Shown here in pieces: positions 1 to 9,200 of a DNA stretch of 64,000 bases; position 1 is the first letter of the stretch, and every line of letters begins with the position of its first letter. Both the position numbers and the translations under genes were made by a program. Origin of the DNA: Nocardioides mesophilus (GTDB lineage: Bacteria > Actinomycetota > Actinomycetes > Propionibacteriales > Nocardioidaceae). The stretch covers positions 3,748,501 through 3,812,500 of the forward strand of contig NZ_CP060713.1 of the NCBI RefSeq assembly GCF_014395785.1, in the 5' to 3' direction. Below the pieces are notes generated by a model. It did not search any database. It saw nothing but the letters and a program-made list of their open reading frames with translations, and had not been told where the DNA came from.

Positions 1-540
1 CCGGGCGAGCCGCTTCGTGGCGTTGCCGTAGCCCACCAGGACGAGGAACGGCTCCCGCAGGTGCCGGACCTGTCGGACGAACCGGCGCCGCGCGAGGGTC
101 CGGCGGAACGCACGGTCCTGCATCAGCGCGAGCAGCGACCCGACGGCGTACGCCCATCCGATGACGGACAGGAAGATGGAGAACGTCACCCACATCCGCT
201 GCGCCGCGGTGAACGCGTGCGGCAGCTCGCCGAAGCCGATCGTGGTGGCGGTGTAGCTCATGAAGTAGAACGCGTCGAACATGCTCATGTGGTGCGGTCG
301 GCCCTGCGGGTCCTCGCCGGGCACCAGCGTCAGGCCCAGGACGCTCACCGCGAACACGACGATCAGCACGATCAGCGGCGCCCGCATCCGCCGCAGCACC
401 AGGAAGATCCCCGCGGAGGACTGCGGCCCGTCCAGGTCCGGCAGCGACACCGCCTCGGTCTGCTTGCCGGCCGCGGCCGACGGCTCGTCCTGCCGGTCGG
501 AGAAGACCCGGACGACGAAGGCGAGAAGCGGGTTCGCCAC
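1..540 (-). CDS. Two-TM potassium channel with start of cytoplasmic RCK/TrkA-N domain (3' end outside window)
   Basis: About 180 codons are visible and the gene runs off the left edge. The predicted protein has a short N-terminal segment, a first membrane helix (IVLIVVFAVSVLGLTLV, about residues 60-76), a pore helix and the filter-like motif TTIGFGE, then a second helix (TFSIFLSVIGWAYAVGSLLA). After the second helix comes a basic stretch and the opening of a Rossmann-like domain (FLVLVGYGNATKRLAR), as in channels gated through RCK/TrkA-N domains. The filter reads TIGFGE where the classical K+ filter is TVGYGD. Start: two GTG codons lie in tandem at 543 and 540; an AGGAG five bases before the second favours 540. 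The stop of the next membrane-protein gene (549) is immediately upstream on the same strand, so the two are probably co-transcribed. Ion specificity is inferred. Confidence 0.8.
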   Translation of the reverse strand, partial: MANPLLAFVVRVFSDRQDEPSAAAGKQTEAVSLPDLDGPQSSAGIFLVLRRMRAPLIVLIVVFAVSVLGLTLVPGEDPQGRPHHMSMFDAFYFMSYTATTIGFGELPHAFTAAQRMWVTFSIFLSVIGWAYAVGSLLALMQDRAFRRTLARRRFVRQVRHLREPFLVLVGYGNATKRLAR

Positions 541-548
541 CACGGCTC

Positions 549-935
549 CTAGCGACGTCGGAACGAGACGGTCTCGACCACGAGCAGGACGACGGAGACG
601 ATGTTCGCGAGCAGCGCCCCGCCGGAGAGCGACACCACGCTCGCGGTCATCTCGTGGTTGAGCCCGCTCTCGGGCACGTTCGTGGCGTAGGCCAGGACGA
701 CCGTCGCGGCGATCAGCTGGAGGCTCGCCACCAGGCTGGTCGCCAGCTGCACCGCACCGATCTGGGTCCGGTCGCCGAACTTCAGGACGGTCGCGATCAG
801 GTTGACCACGACGGCGGCGAAGAGCTCGTACTGGTTGTGCAGCCGGGGGTCGCCGAGGTCGCCGATGAAGAAGCCGAAGTTCAAGGTCGCGGCGAGCACC
901 ACGAAGAAGCCGAAGATGACCTTCTCCAGGTTCAC
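549..935 (-). CDS. Small four-helix membrane protein (DUF6394-like), channel partner
   Basis: A 128-residue protein made almost entirely of hydrophobic segments: four predicted membrane helices at about residues 5-25, 40-58, 63-85 and 98-122, with a basic C-terminus (SFRRR). There is no signal peptide or catalytic motif. It resembles small integral membrane proteins annotated DUF6394 that sit next to ion-channel genes; the family name is from memory and not checked. It lies directly upstream of the truncated potassium channel, with the stop 6-9 bases from the channel start. Translational coupling is likely, and an accessory or co-assembled role with the channel is an inference from that arrangement only. 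Confidence 0.6.
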   Translation of the reverse strand: MNLEKVIFGFFVVLAATLNFGFFIGDLGDPRLHNQYELFAAVVVNLIATVLKFGDRTQIGAVQLATSLVASLQLIAATVVLAYATNVPESGLNHEMTASVVSLSGGALLANIVSVVLLVVETVSFRRR

Positions 936-1012
936 TCAGGTCTCCTGTCGTAGGGACGAGTGCATCGTACGGCGGGCGAGCCGCCCGGATCGCGCTTCGC
1001 CGAAGGTCGCTG

Positions 1013-1957
1013 CTACCGGTCCTCCGGGTACGGCGGCACGCTGTCCGCGACCACGGCCCCACGTTCGCCCACCGGCCGGTCCGGACCGACGGTGGTGTCG
1101 TGGAAGGTCTGCCGCTCGGCCTCGGCGTTGACCGCGGCCCCGATGAGGACGAGCAGCACCGTGAGCCAGAGCCAGAACATGCTGATCGCCACCCCGGCGA
1201 GGGAGCCGTACGTCGCCTCGTACGTGCCCAGCCGCTGCACGTAGGCGAACAGGACCACCGAAGCCGCCAGCCACACGACGGTGGCACCGGTCGCGCCCCA
1301 GCTGGTCCACTGCCAACGCGCGCTCTTGCGGTCCGGGCCCAGCCGGTAGAGCACGGCCAGCACGGCCGACATCAGCGCGGCGAGCAGGATCCACGTCATC
1401 ACCGGTACGGCGGCATGCACCACTCCCGATGCACCGGCCAGCGCGTCGGCGCCCGCTCCCGCCCCCGCGATCACCGCCCCCAGCAGCAGCGCACCCAGCA
1501 GGACGAAGGCGAGGGCGACCGCCGTACGCCGCAGGAGGCCGCGCGTCTCGCTCTCGTGGTAGACGACTGTCAACGCGTCCATGAGCGAGACCATCGCCGT
1601 GGTCGCCGTCCAGAGCGCGATGGCCAGCGCCGTGATGCCACGCACCGTCTCCACGTGGGTCGACGCGGCGGCGATCGACGTGAGCTGGTCGGCGACCACC
1701 GGCTCCACCTGCTCCGGCAGCATCCGCGCCAGGCCCGTGAGCTGCTCCGACGCCTGCTCCGGGGTGTTCACGGCGCCGTACACCGACAGCGCGGTCACGA
1801 GCACCGGGGCGATGGACAAGATGGCGAAGAAGGCGATGCCCGCGCTGAGCAGCGGGAGCTTGTTGAGCCCGACCTGGCCGCCGACCCGTCGCAGGATCAG
1901 CCACCAGTCGGACCAGGGCAGCCGGTGAGGAGCGGTGGCACGGGCCTTCTCCGTCAT
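1013..1957 (-). CDS. YihY/BrkB-family inner membrane protein
   Basis: This 314-residue protein shows the YihY/BrkB pattern: an N-terminal amphipathic region followed by a first helix (LLSAGIAFFAILSIAPVLV) with the family's A-xx-FF-x-LSIxP-type signature, then an extracytoplasmic loop and five further hydrophobic segments through about residue 285. The C-terminal half carries the usual motif W-x2-WGA and the final helices (GVAISMFWLWLTVLLVLIGA-type) followed by an N-A-E cytoplasmic tail. The length is normal for the family, once mislabelled RNase BN. Function is not established: proposed roles are transport or envelope processes. It is transcribed leftward, divergent from the secreted-protein gene at 2083. 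A long overlapping antisense frame in this region has no recognisable motif and I treat it as a shadow. Confidence 0.85.
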   Translation of the reverse strand: MTEKARATAPHRLPWSDWWLILRRVGGQVGLNKLPLLSAGIAFFAILSIAPVLVTALSVYGAVNTPEQASEQLTGLARMLPEQVEPVVADQLTSIAAASTHVETVRGITALAIALWTATTAMVSLMDALTVVYHESETRGLLRRTAVALAFVLLGALLLGAVIAGAGAGADALAGASGVVHAAVPVMTWILLAALMSAVLAVLYRLGPDRKSARWQWTSWGATGATVVWLAASVVLFAYVQRLGTYEATYGSLAGVAISMFWLWLTVLLVLIGAAVNAEAERQTFHDTTVGPDRPVGERGAVVADSVPPYPEDR

Positions 1958-2082
1958 GCAGATGTTCTACCCCCCGGAGCGCTCTGCCTCGTCGGCCGAC
2001 CGGGTGATTCCGACCCGAGATGCAACCCGATCCGGTGCGTTCGCGTCTTGGCACCGGAAACCCACTACACAAGGAGCCACAC

Positions 2083-2679
2083 ATGAACAGCAAGCTCACT
2101 CTTCGCAGCCTCGGGCTCGGCCTCGCCGCGCTCGCCATCGGAGCTACCGGCGCGACCGGCGTCGCGTCCGGCGACGAGGTATCCGGATCACGCGCCGCCG
2201 GCGCCCCACCCACGGCGGCCACCGCGGCCCTCGCCCCGATGACGGTCGAGAAGCCGGTCACCATCGAGCAGCAGCGCGGCCTGGTCATCGAGGCCACCGG
2301 CGTGCTCGACGGCGAGCCGGTCGGGGTGTCGCTGTACGAGAACCAGAAGTACGGCAACTCGGTCCAGGTCTTCTTCCCCGAGACCGACGAGGTCGGCGCG
2401 GTCGAGCAGTCCGCACCGTTCGTCGTCGACGGCCGGCTCGACGTCACCGTCGACGTGGACGGCCGGACCGTGGTCCTCCGCGGCGTCGTCACCGAGACGG
2501 GCACCACCAAGGTCGTCGAGCCGGTCCAGGACAACGGCGAGCAGATCATCTCCCGGGGCACCCACTCGGAGCTCCAGGCGGACCTGGCGATCACCGTCGG
2601 CGGGCTCAGCACGCCGCTCGAGGCGTCGGCGTTCGGCTTCGACCTCGACGTCCGCCGGATCCAGCTCTACGGCAACTGA
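2083..2679 (+). CDS. Small secreted protein of unknown function
   Basis: Start ATG is set by an AAGGAG six bases upstream. The 198-residue product opens with a Sec-type signal (MNSKLTLRS, then GLGLAALAIGATGATG) and probable cleavage near VASGDE. The mature part is about 165 residues, acidic and rich in valine and threonine in an alternating pattern (DVTVDVDGRTVVLRGVVTETG), suggesting an all-beta fold. No cysteine, lipobox or catalytic motif is visible, and I do not recognise the family. It is divergent from the BrkB-like gene and lies 56 bp before recC, but nothing ties it functionally to recombination. An exported beta-sandwich protein is the most that can be supported. Confidence 0.7.
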   Translation: MNSKLTLRSLGLGLAALAIGATGATGVASGDEVSGSRAAGAPPTAATAALAPMTVEKPVTIEQQRGLVIEATGVLDGEPVGVSLYENQKYGNSVQVFFPETDEVGAVEQSAPFVVDGRLDVTVDVDGRTVVLRGVVTETGTTKVVEPVQDNGEQIISRGTHSELQADLAITVGGLSTPLEASAFGFDLDVRRIQLYGN

Positions 2680-2735
2680 GGTCGCAGCTCGCGCCGTCGT
2701 CCGATGTGTCGGTGGCTCGTGACATCCTGCGTCGC

Positions 2736-5700
2736 GTGACGTTGCGGATCCACCGGGCCGAGCGGACCGACCTCCTCGCGGACGGGTTGGCCGAGCTGCT
2801 GGCGAGCCCGCTGGAGGACCCCTTCGCCGAGGAGGTCGTCGTGGTCCCGGCCCGCGGCGTGGAGCGCTGGATCACCCAGCGGCTCTCGCACCGGCTCGGT
2901 GTCGGGGGCCGCGGCGGCGACGGGGTCTGCGCCGGGGTCCGGTTCCTCACCCCGCACTCGCTCGTCGCGCTCCTGCTCGGGAAGGAGCGCGACGACCCGT
3001 GGGACCCGGACCGCCTGGTGTGGCCGCTGCTCGACGTGATCGACGACTCCCTCGACGAGCCCTGGTGCGCCACCTTGGCCGCCCACCTCGGGCACGGCGT
3101 CGAGGGGGAGGAGGGAGCGCTGCGCCGCAGTCGGCGCTACTCGGTCGCGCGGCGGCTCGCCGGGCTCTTCGCCGGGTACGGCGTCCAGCGGCCCGTGCTG
3201 GTCGGTGACTGGCGTGCGGACCGTGACACCGACGGCACCGGGCACGTCCTGGACGCCGACCTGGCCTGGCAGCCGGAGCTCTGGCGCCGGCTCGTCGGTC
3301 GGGTCCCGGCGCCGCCGCCCGACGTCCGGCACGCCGAGACGCTCTCGCGGCTGAGAGCCGGCGGCGACGGGCTCGACCTGCCGCCGCGGTTGTCGCTGTT
3401 CGGGCACACCCGGCTGCCGGTCACCGAGGTCGAGCTGCTCGGGGCCCTGGGCGCGCTGCGCGAGGTGCACCTCTGGCTGCCCCAGGTCTCGGGGCGGCTG
3501 TGGGACGAGCTGGCCGAGGTGTCCGCGGCGGGGCCGGTGCCGCGGGTGGACGACCCGTCGATCCGGTGGGTCGGGCATCCGCTGCTCGGGTCGCTGGGCC
3601 GCGACGCCCGCGAGCTGCAGCGGACGCTGGCCGTGGCCCCGGCCTCTCCGGTCGACCCGACCGACCCGACCGACCCGGCCGACCCTGCCGGGCCGAAGGG
3701 CCGGCCGCTGTCGGGGGCACCTGGTGGCGCCCCGACGACGCTGCTCGGCTGGCTGCAGCACGACCTGCGCGCCAACGCCGAGCCCGACGCCGCCACCCGC
3801 GACGCCCGCGTCCTGGCCGTCGAGGACCGGTCGGTGCAGGTGCACGCCTGCCACGGCACCACCCGTCAGGTCGACGTGCTCCGCGAGGTGCTGGTCGGGC
3901 TGCTCCAGGACGACCCGACCCTCGAGCCCCGCGACATCCTGGTGATGTGCCCCGACATCGAGGCCTACGCGCCGCTGATCCAGGCCGGCTTCGGGCTCGC
4001 CGACCTGCCCGGTGCCCAGGAGGGGCACCCCGGCCACCGGCTGCGGCTCCGGCTGGCCGACCGGGCGCTGTCCAGCACCAACCCGTTGCTCGCCGTCGCG
4101 GCCCGGCTGGCCGAGCTCGCCGGCGGCCGGGTCACCGCCACCGAGGTGCTCGACCTGGCCTCGGCGGAGCCGGTGCGGCGCCGGTTCGGCTTCACCGACG
4201 ACGACGTGTCCCAGCTGGCGCTGTGGGTCGAGCAGGCCGCGATCCGGTGGGGGCTCGACGCCGGCCACCGGGCGGCGTACGGCCTCGGCCTGCCCGACAA
4301 CACCTGGCAGGCCGGGCTCGACCGGCTGCTGCTCGGCGTGACGATGGCCGGGGACGAGCACCGCTACGTCGACTCCGCGCTGCCGGTCGACGACGTCTCC
4401 AGCAACGACATCGACCTGGTCGGCCGGTTCACCGAGTACGTCGAGCGGCTGCGCGCGTTCGTGCAGGCGGCGACCGCCGCAGGCACCATCGGGCAGTGGG
4501 TCGGCGCGCTGTCCAGCGGTGTCGAGCAGCTGGGCGCGGTGGCCCCCCGCGACGCCTGGCAGCAGGCGCAGTTCGACCGCGAGCTGGCCCGGATCCACGA
4601 CTCCGCCAGCAGCGAGCACGGCGCCGGCACCCCGCTGATGCTCGCCGACGTGCGGCACCTGCTGGCGCACCGGCTGGGCGGCCGACCGACCCGGGCGAAC
4701 TTCCGGACCGGCACGCTCACCGTCTGCACCATGGTCCCGATGCGGTCGGTGCCGCACCGGGTGGTCTGCCTGCTCGGCCTCGACGACGGGGTGTTCCCGC
4801 GCAGCGGCTCGATCGACGGCGACGACGCGCTGGCCCGCCACCCGATGACCGGCGAGCGCGACGTGCGCAGCGAGGACCGGCAGCTGTTCCTCGACGCCCT
4901 CCTCGCCGCCGAGGAGACGCTGGTGGTCACCTACACCGGTGCCAACGAGCACACCGGCGCCGAGCGGCCGCCGTCGGTGCCGCTGGGGGAGCTGCTCGAC
5001 GCGCTGGACCGGACGGCCGTGGTCCCGGGTCACGCGGAGCGTCCCGGAGCGGCCGGCGCGGGGCGCGTGCGCGACCAGGTGCTCGTGCAGCACCCGCTGC
5101 AGCCGTTCGACGCCCGCAACCTGGTCGCCGGCGAGCTGGTCGCGCACGAGCCGTTCAGCTTCGACCGGTCGGCGCTGGCCGGCGCCGAGGCCGCCCGCCG
5201 GCCCCGGGCACCGGTCACCACCCTGGTGACCGCGCCGCTGCCGGTCCGCCCGGTGCAGGACGTCTCGCTGGCCGACCTGCAGGCGTTCGTCGTGCACCCG
5301 GTCCGGGCGTTCCTGCGCTCGCGGCTCGACGTGACCGCGCCGCTGGAGGCGGAGGAGACCCGCGACGCGATGCCGGTCAGCCTCGACGGCCTCGACAAGT
5401 GGAAGATCGGCGACCGGATGCTCGCCGACCTGCTCGGCGGCGCCGACGCGGTCACCACCACCCGGGCCGAGCGGCTCCGCGGCGAGCTGCCTCCGGGCCG
5501 GCTCGGCGACCGGACCGTCACCGAGGTGGACGCGAACCTCCGGCCGCTGGTCCGGGCCGCGCTGTCGCTGCGCGGCCCCGCGCCGGACGGCTCCGGTCGG
5601 CCCGGCCAGCCGAGCGGACTCGACCTGGACATCGACCTCGGCGGCGGCCGCCGGCTCACCGGCACCGTCGGGTCGGTCTTCGGCAACCGCCTGGTGCACG

Positions 5701-6230
5701 TCAGCTACTCCAGCCTGGCCGCCAAGCACCGGCTGCGCTCCTGGGTCGACCTGCTGGCGCTGAGCGTCGGGCACCCCGACCACAGCTGGACCGCGCACAC
5801 GCTGGGCCGCGGCAAGGCGGCCACCGCGCAGGCGCTGGCCGGGCCGTTGGACCACCGCGCCGAGCAGTGGCTGCGCGAGCTGGTCGACCTCTACGACCGC
5901 GGGATGCGTGAGCCGCTGCCGCTCCCGGTGAAGACCGCCTGCGCGTACGCCGAGGAGGCGGTGCGCAGCCGTCGCGGCGGCAGCAGCTCGCCGCTGTGGA
6001 AGGCCCGGCGCGAGTGGGAGACCGACCGGTACTCCGCGACCGGCATCCCCGGTGAGGACGCCGATCCCTCGCACGTGCAGGTCTTCGGCGAGCACGCGCC
6101 GCTCGAGTGCCTGCTCACCGAGCCGCGCGCCGACGAGCAGTGGAACGGCGAGCAGCACCGGCTCGGGCAGCTCGCGCTGCGGCTGTGGGGGCCGCTCCTC
6201 GACGGTGCGGAGAAGGTGAGCCACCTGTGA
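2736..6230 (+). CDS. recC: RecBCD exonuclease V subunit gamma (RecC)
   Basis: RecC is the scaffold and Chi-recognition subunit of RecBCD, which unwinds and resects double-strand ends before RecA loading. The 1164-residue product begins at a GTG (MTLRIHRAERTDLLADGL), the N-terminal pattern of RecC, and keeps inactive-helicase features such as VVVPARGVERWITQRLS and later FGHTRLPVTEVELL. The C-terminal third contains the inactivated nuclease-like region. Length matches RecC (about 1120 residues in E. coli). A low-complexity linker of PTDP-type repeats sits at about residues 307-316 (coded by 3650-3690). The stop overlaps the GTG start of recB by 4 bp. A longer in-frame extension upstream of 2736 crosses the secreted-protein gene and is not used. 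Identity is firm from family resemblance plus operon context. Confidence 0.93.
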   Translation: MTLRIHRAERTDLLADGLAELLASPLEDPFAEEVVVVPARGVERWITQRLSHRLGVGGRGGDGVCAGVRFLTPHSLVALLLGKERDDPWDPDRLVWPLLDVIDDSLDEPWCATLAAHLGHGVEGEEGALRRSRRYSVARRLAGLFAGYGVQRPVLVGDWRADRDTDGTGHVLDADLAWQPELWRRLVGRVPAPPPDVRHAETLSRLRAGGDGLDLPPRLSLFGHTRLPVTEVELLGALGALREVHLWLPQVSGRLWDELAEVSAAGPVPRVDDPSIRWVGHPLLGSLGRDARELQRTLAVAPASPVDPTDPTDPADPAGPKGRPLSGAPGGAPTTLLGWLQHDLRANAEPDAATRDARVLAVEDRSVQVHACHGTTRQVDVLREVLVGLLQDDPTLEPRDILVMCPDIEAYAPLIQAGFGLADLPGAQEGHPGHRLRLRLADRALSSTNPLLAVAARLAELAGGRVTATEVLDLASAEPVRRRFGFTDDDVSQLALWVEQAAIRWGLDAGHRAAYGLGLPDNTWQAGLDRLLLGVTMAGDEHRYVDSALPVDDVSSNDIDLVGRFTEYVERLRAFVQAATAAGTIGQWVGALSSGVEQLGAVAPRDAWQQAQFDRELARIHDSASSEHGAGTPLMLADVRHLLAHRLGGRPTRANFRTGTLTVCTMVPMRSVPHRVVCLLGLDDGVFPRSGSIDGDDALARHPMTGERDVRSEDRQLFLDALLAAEETLVVTYTGANEHTGAERPPSVPLGELLDALDRTAVVPGHAERPGAAGAGRVRDQVLVQHPLQPFDARNLVAGELVAHEPFSFDRSALAGAEAARRPRAPVTTLVTAPLPVRPVQDVSLADLQAFVVHPVRAFLRSRLDVTAPLEAEETRDAMPVSLDGLDKWKIGDRMLADLLGGADAVTTTRAERLRGELPPGRLGDRTVTEVDANLRPLVRAALSLRGPAPDGSGRPGQPSGLDLDIDLGGGRRLTGTVGSVFGNRLVHVSYSSLAAKHRLRSWVDLLALSVGHPDHSWTAHTLGRGKAATAQALAGPLDHRAEQWLRELVDLYDRGMREPLPLPVKTACAYAEEAVRSRRGGSSSPLWKARREWETDRYSATGIPGEDADPSHVQVFGEHAPLECLLTEPRADEQWNGEQHRLGQLALRLWGPLLDGAEKVSHL

Positions 6231-9200
6231 GCGCCGTGCGAGCCGTGCCCGACGGGGCAGCCCGGGCGGCCGACGCGGACGTCTTCGACATCTGCGGACC
6301 GCTGCCGGTCGGCACCACGCTGCTCGAGGCCAGCGCCGGCACCGGCAAGACCTGGACGATCGGTGCGCTGGTGACCCGGTACGTCGCCGAGGGCGTCGCG
6401 ACGCTGGACCAGATGCTGATCGTGACGTTCGGTCGCGCCGCCAGCCAGGAGCTCCGCGAGCGGGTCCGGGGCCACCTGGTCGACGCCGAGCGGGCACTGA
6501 CCGAGCCCGACGGCGCCGGGGAGCGCACCGACCTGGTCGAGCTGCTGCTCGACGCGCCGCCCGAGGAGCGGGAGCTGCGCCGGCAGCGGCTGCGCGACGC
6601 GCTCGGCGCCTTCGACGCGGCCACCATCGCCACCACCCACCAGTTCTGCCACCTGGTGCTGCGCAGCCTCGGCGTCGCCGGCGACACCGACTCCAACGCC
6701 ACGCTGGTCGAGGACCTCGACGACCTGCTCGGCGAGGTGGTCGACGACCTGTACCTCCGCGCCTTCGGCGACCTCGACGGCGACCCGCCGTTCAGCCACC
6801 GCGACGCGCTCCGGCTGGCCAGGGCCGCCGCCGGGGACCCGCAGGCCCGGCTGGAGCCCCGGCCCGACGACGCGGCCTCCGACAGCGAGTCCGCCGACCC
6901 GGGCGGCGCCTCGGCCGGCGCGGGGACCGGTGGCGGAGCACGGATCGCAGCGGCCGCCGACGTACCCAGCCAGCGGGTGGCGTTCGCCGCCCAGGTCCGC
7001 GAGGAGCTGGACCGGCGCAAGCGCCGGCTCGGGGTGCTCAGCTACGACGACCTGCTCTCGCAGCTCGCCGACGCGCTCGCCGACGACGAGGCACCGGCCC
7101 GGCAGCGGATGCGGCAGCGCTGGTCGGTCGTGCTCGTCGACGAGTTCCAGGACACCGACCCGGTGCAGTGGCAGGTGCTCGACCGGGCCTTCTCCGGGCA
7201 CGCCACGATGGTGCTGATCGGTGACCCCAAGCAGGCGATCTACGCCTTCCGCGGCGGCGACGTGACGACGTACCTCCAGGCCGCGGCCACCGCGACCACC
7301 CGGCAGACGCTGGGCAAGAACTGGCGCACCGACGCGGCACTGGTCGACTCCCTGGAGGTGGTGCTAGGCGGCGCCGCGCTGGGCGACGACCAGATCGTGG
7401 TCCGTCACGTCGACGCGCAGCACCAGGGGTCCCGGCTCGTCGGTGCGGGGGAGCCGTTCCGGCTGCGGGTGGTCCGCAAGGAGCTCCTCGGCGCCCGGCG
7501 CGACCTGAACGTCGCGCAGATCAGGACGCACCTCTACGACGACGTGGCCCGCGACATCAAGCGGCTGCTCACCTCCGGGGCGAGCTTCGAGGGCCGGCCG
7601 CTGGAGCCGCGGGACGTCGCGGTGCTCGCCTTCCGCAACGCCGACCTGCAGCAGGTGCAGCGGGCGCTGGCCGGGATCGGGGTGCCCGCGGTGGTCGCCG
7701 GCAGCGGCAGCGTCTTCGCCACCCCGGCCGCGACCGAGTGGCTGCGGCTGCTGGAGGCGCTGGAGCAGCCGCACCGCTCCGCGCGGGTGCGCAGCGCGGC
7801 GTTGACCCCGTTCTTCGGGTACGGCGCCGCGGAGCTCGACGCCGGCGGGGACGCGCTCACCGACCGGGTCGCCGCGACCGTGCGGGACTGGGCGGCGCTG
7901 CTCGCCTCCCGCGGGGTCGCCGCGGTGCTCGAGGCCGCCGTCACCGGCGGGCTGACCGCCCGGGTGCTGTCCCGGGCCGACGGCGAGCGGCTGCTCACCG
8001 ACCTGCGGCACGTCGGCCAGTCGCTGCACCAGGTCGCGGTCGAGGAGCGGCTCGGGCTGGTCGCGCTGCTGACCTGGCTGCGCGGCCAGATGGCCGACGA
8101 CAAGCTCGAGGTCGCCGCGGACCGGACCCGGCGCCTGGACAGCGACGCGGCCGCGGTGCAGCTGGTGACGATCCACGGCAGCAAGGGCCTGGAGTACCCC
8201 GTCGTCTACCTGCCGACGCTGTGGGACCGGTACCCGCAGAAGCCCGCGGTGCCGCGGTTCCACTCCGCGGCCGCGGACGGCGCGCACCGGTGCATCGACG
8301 TCGGCAACGGCGGGCCGGGCTGGAGTGAGCACGTCGCCCGGGCGATGGCCGAGGACGACGGGGAGTCGTTGCGGCTGCTCTACGTCGCGCTGACCCGGGC
8401 CCGCTCCCAGGTGGTCGCCTGGTGGGCGCCGGCGCCGAAGAACACCCCCTGCTCGGCGCTGCAGCGGATGCTGTTCGGCCGCACCCCGGGCACCGCGCTG
8501 GTGAAGGCGTCCCAGGACCTGCACGACGAGGACGACGTCGCCCGGATCCTCGGCATCTGGCAGAGCAACGGCGGGCCGGTCTGGGAGGAGTCCCGGCTCG
8601 CCGACCTTCCCGTGGCCGCGCTGCCCGTGGACGAACGGCAGCTCGGCGTACGACGGTTCACGCGGTGGGTCGACACCGCCTGGCGGCGCACGTCGTACTC
8701 CTCGCTCAGTGCCGCGGCCACCGAGCCGGAGCCGGCCCGGGCCCGGGTCGGCAGCGAGCCGGAGGAGCAGCCCAAGCAGGACGAGCCCGACCTGACCCCG
8801 GTGCTGGAGGCGCCGGCCGCCGCGGAGCCGTCCCCCGACGCGGTGCCCTCGCCGATGGCCGGGCTGCCGGTCGGGGCGACGTTCGGCTCGCTGGTGCACG
8901 CGGTGCTCGAGCACGCCGACCCCGAGTGCGCCGACCTGCGCGCCGAGCTGCTGCAGCGGATCGGCGAGGAGCTGGTCCGCTGGCCGGTGGCGCTGGACCC
9001 CGAGGAGCTGGCCGACGCGCTGGTGCAGGTGTGCGACAGCCCGCTCGGTCCGCTGGCCGACGGCGCCACGCTGCGGGGGATCCCGCTGCGCGACCGGCTC
9101 CGCGAGATGGAGTTCGAGCTGCCGCTGGCGGGGGGCGACGTCGCCGGCTACCCGGCGGCGCCGGTCACGCTCGGCGACGTGGCGCCGCTGCTGCGGGCGC

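Noticed and set aside
936-2612. 558-codon leftward frame across the BrkB gene and the secreted-protein gene
   Set aside because: No family motifs, Arg/Ser/Pro-rich shadow composition, and it covers two better genes in other frames.
3500-5911. 803-codon rightward frame inside recC
   Set aside because: Arg/Pro/Ala/Gly-rich out-of-frame reading of recC.
2667-6497. 1276-codon frame antisense to recC
   Set aside because: Composition is the usual high-GC antisense shadow (Arg, Gly, Pro, Val, Gln rich) with no motif; recC on the other strand is certain.
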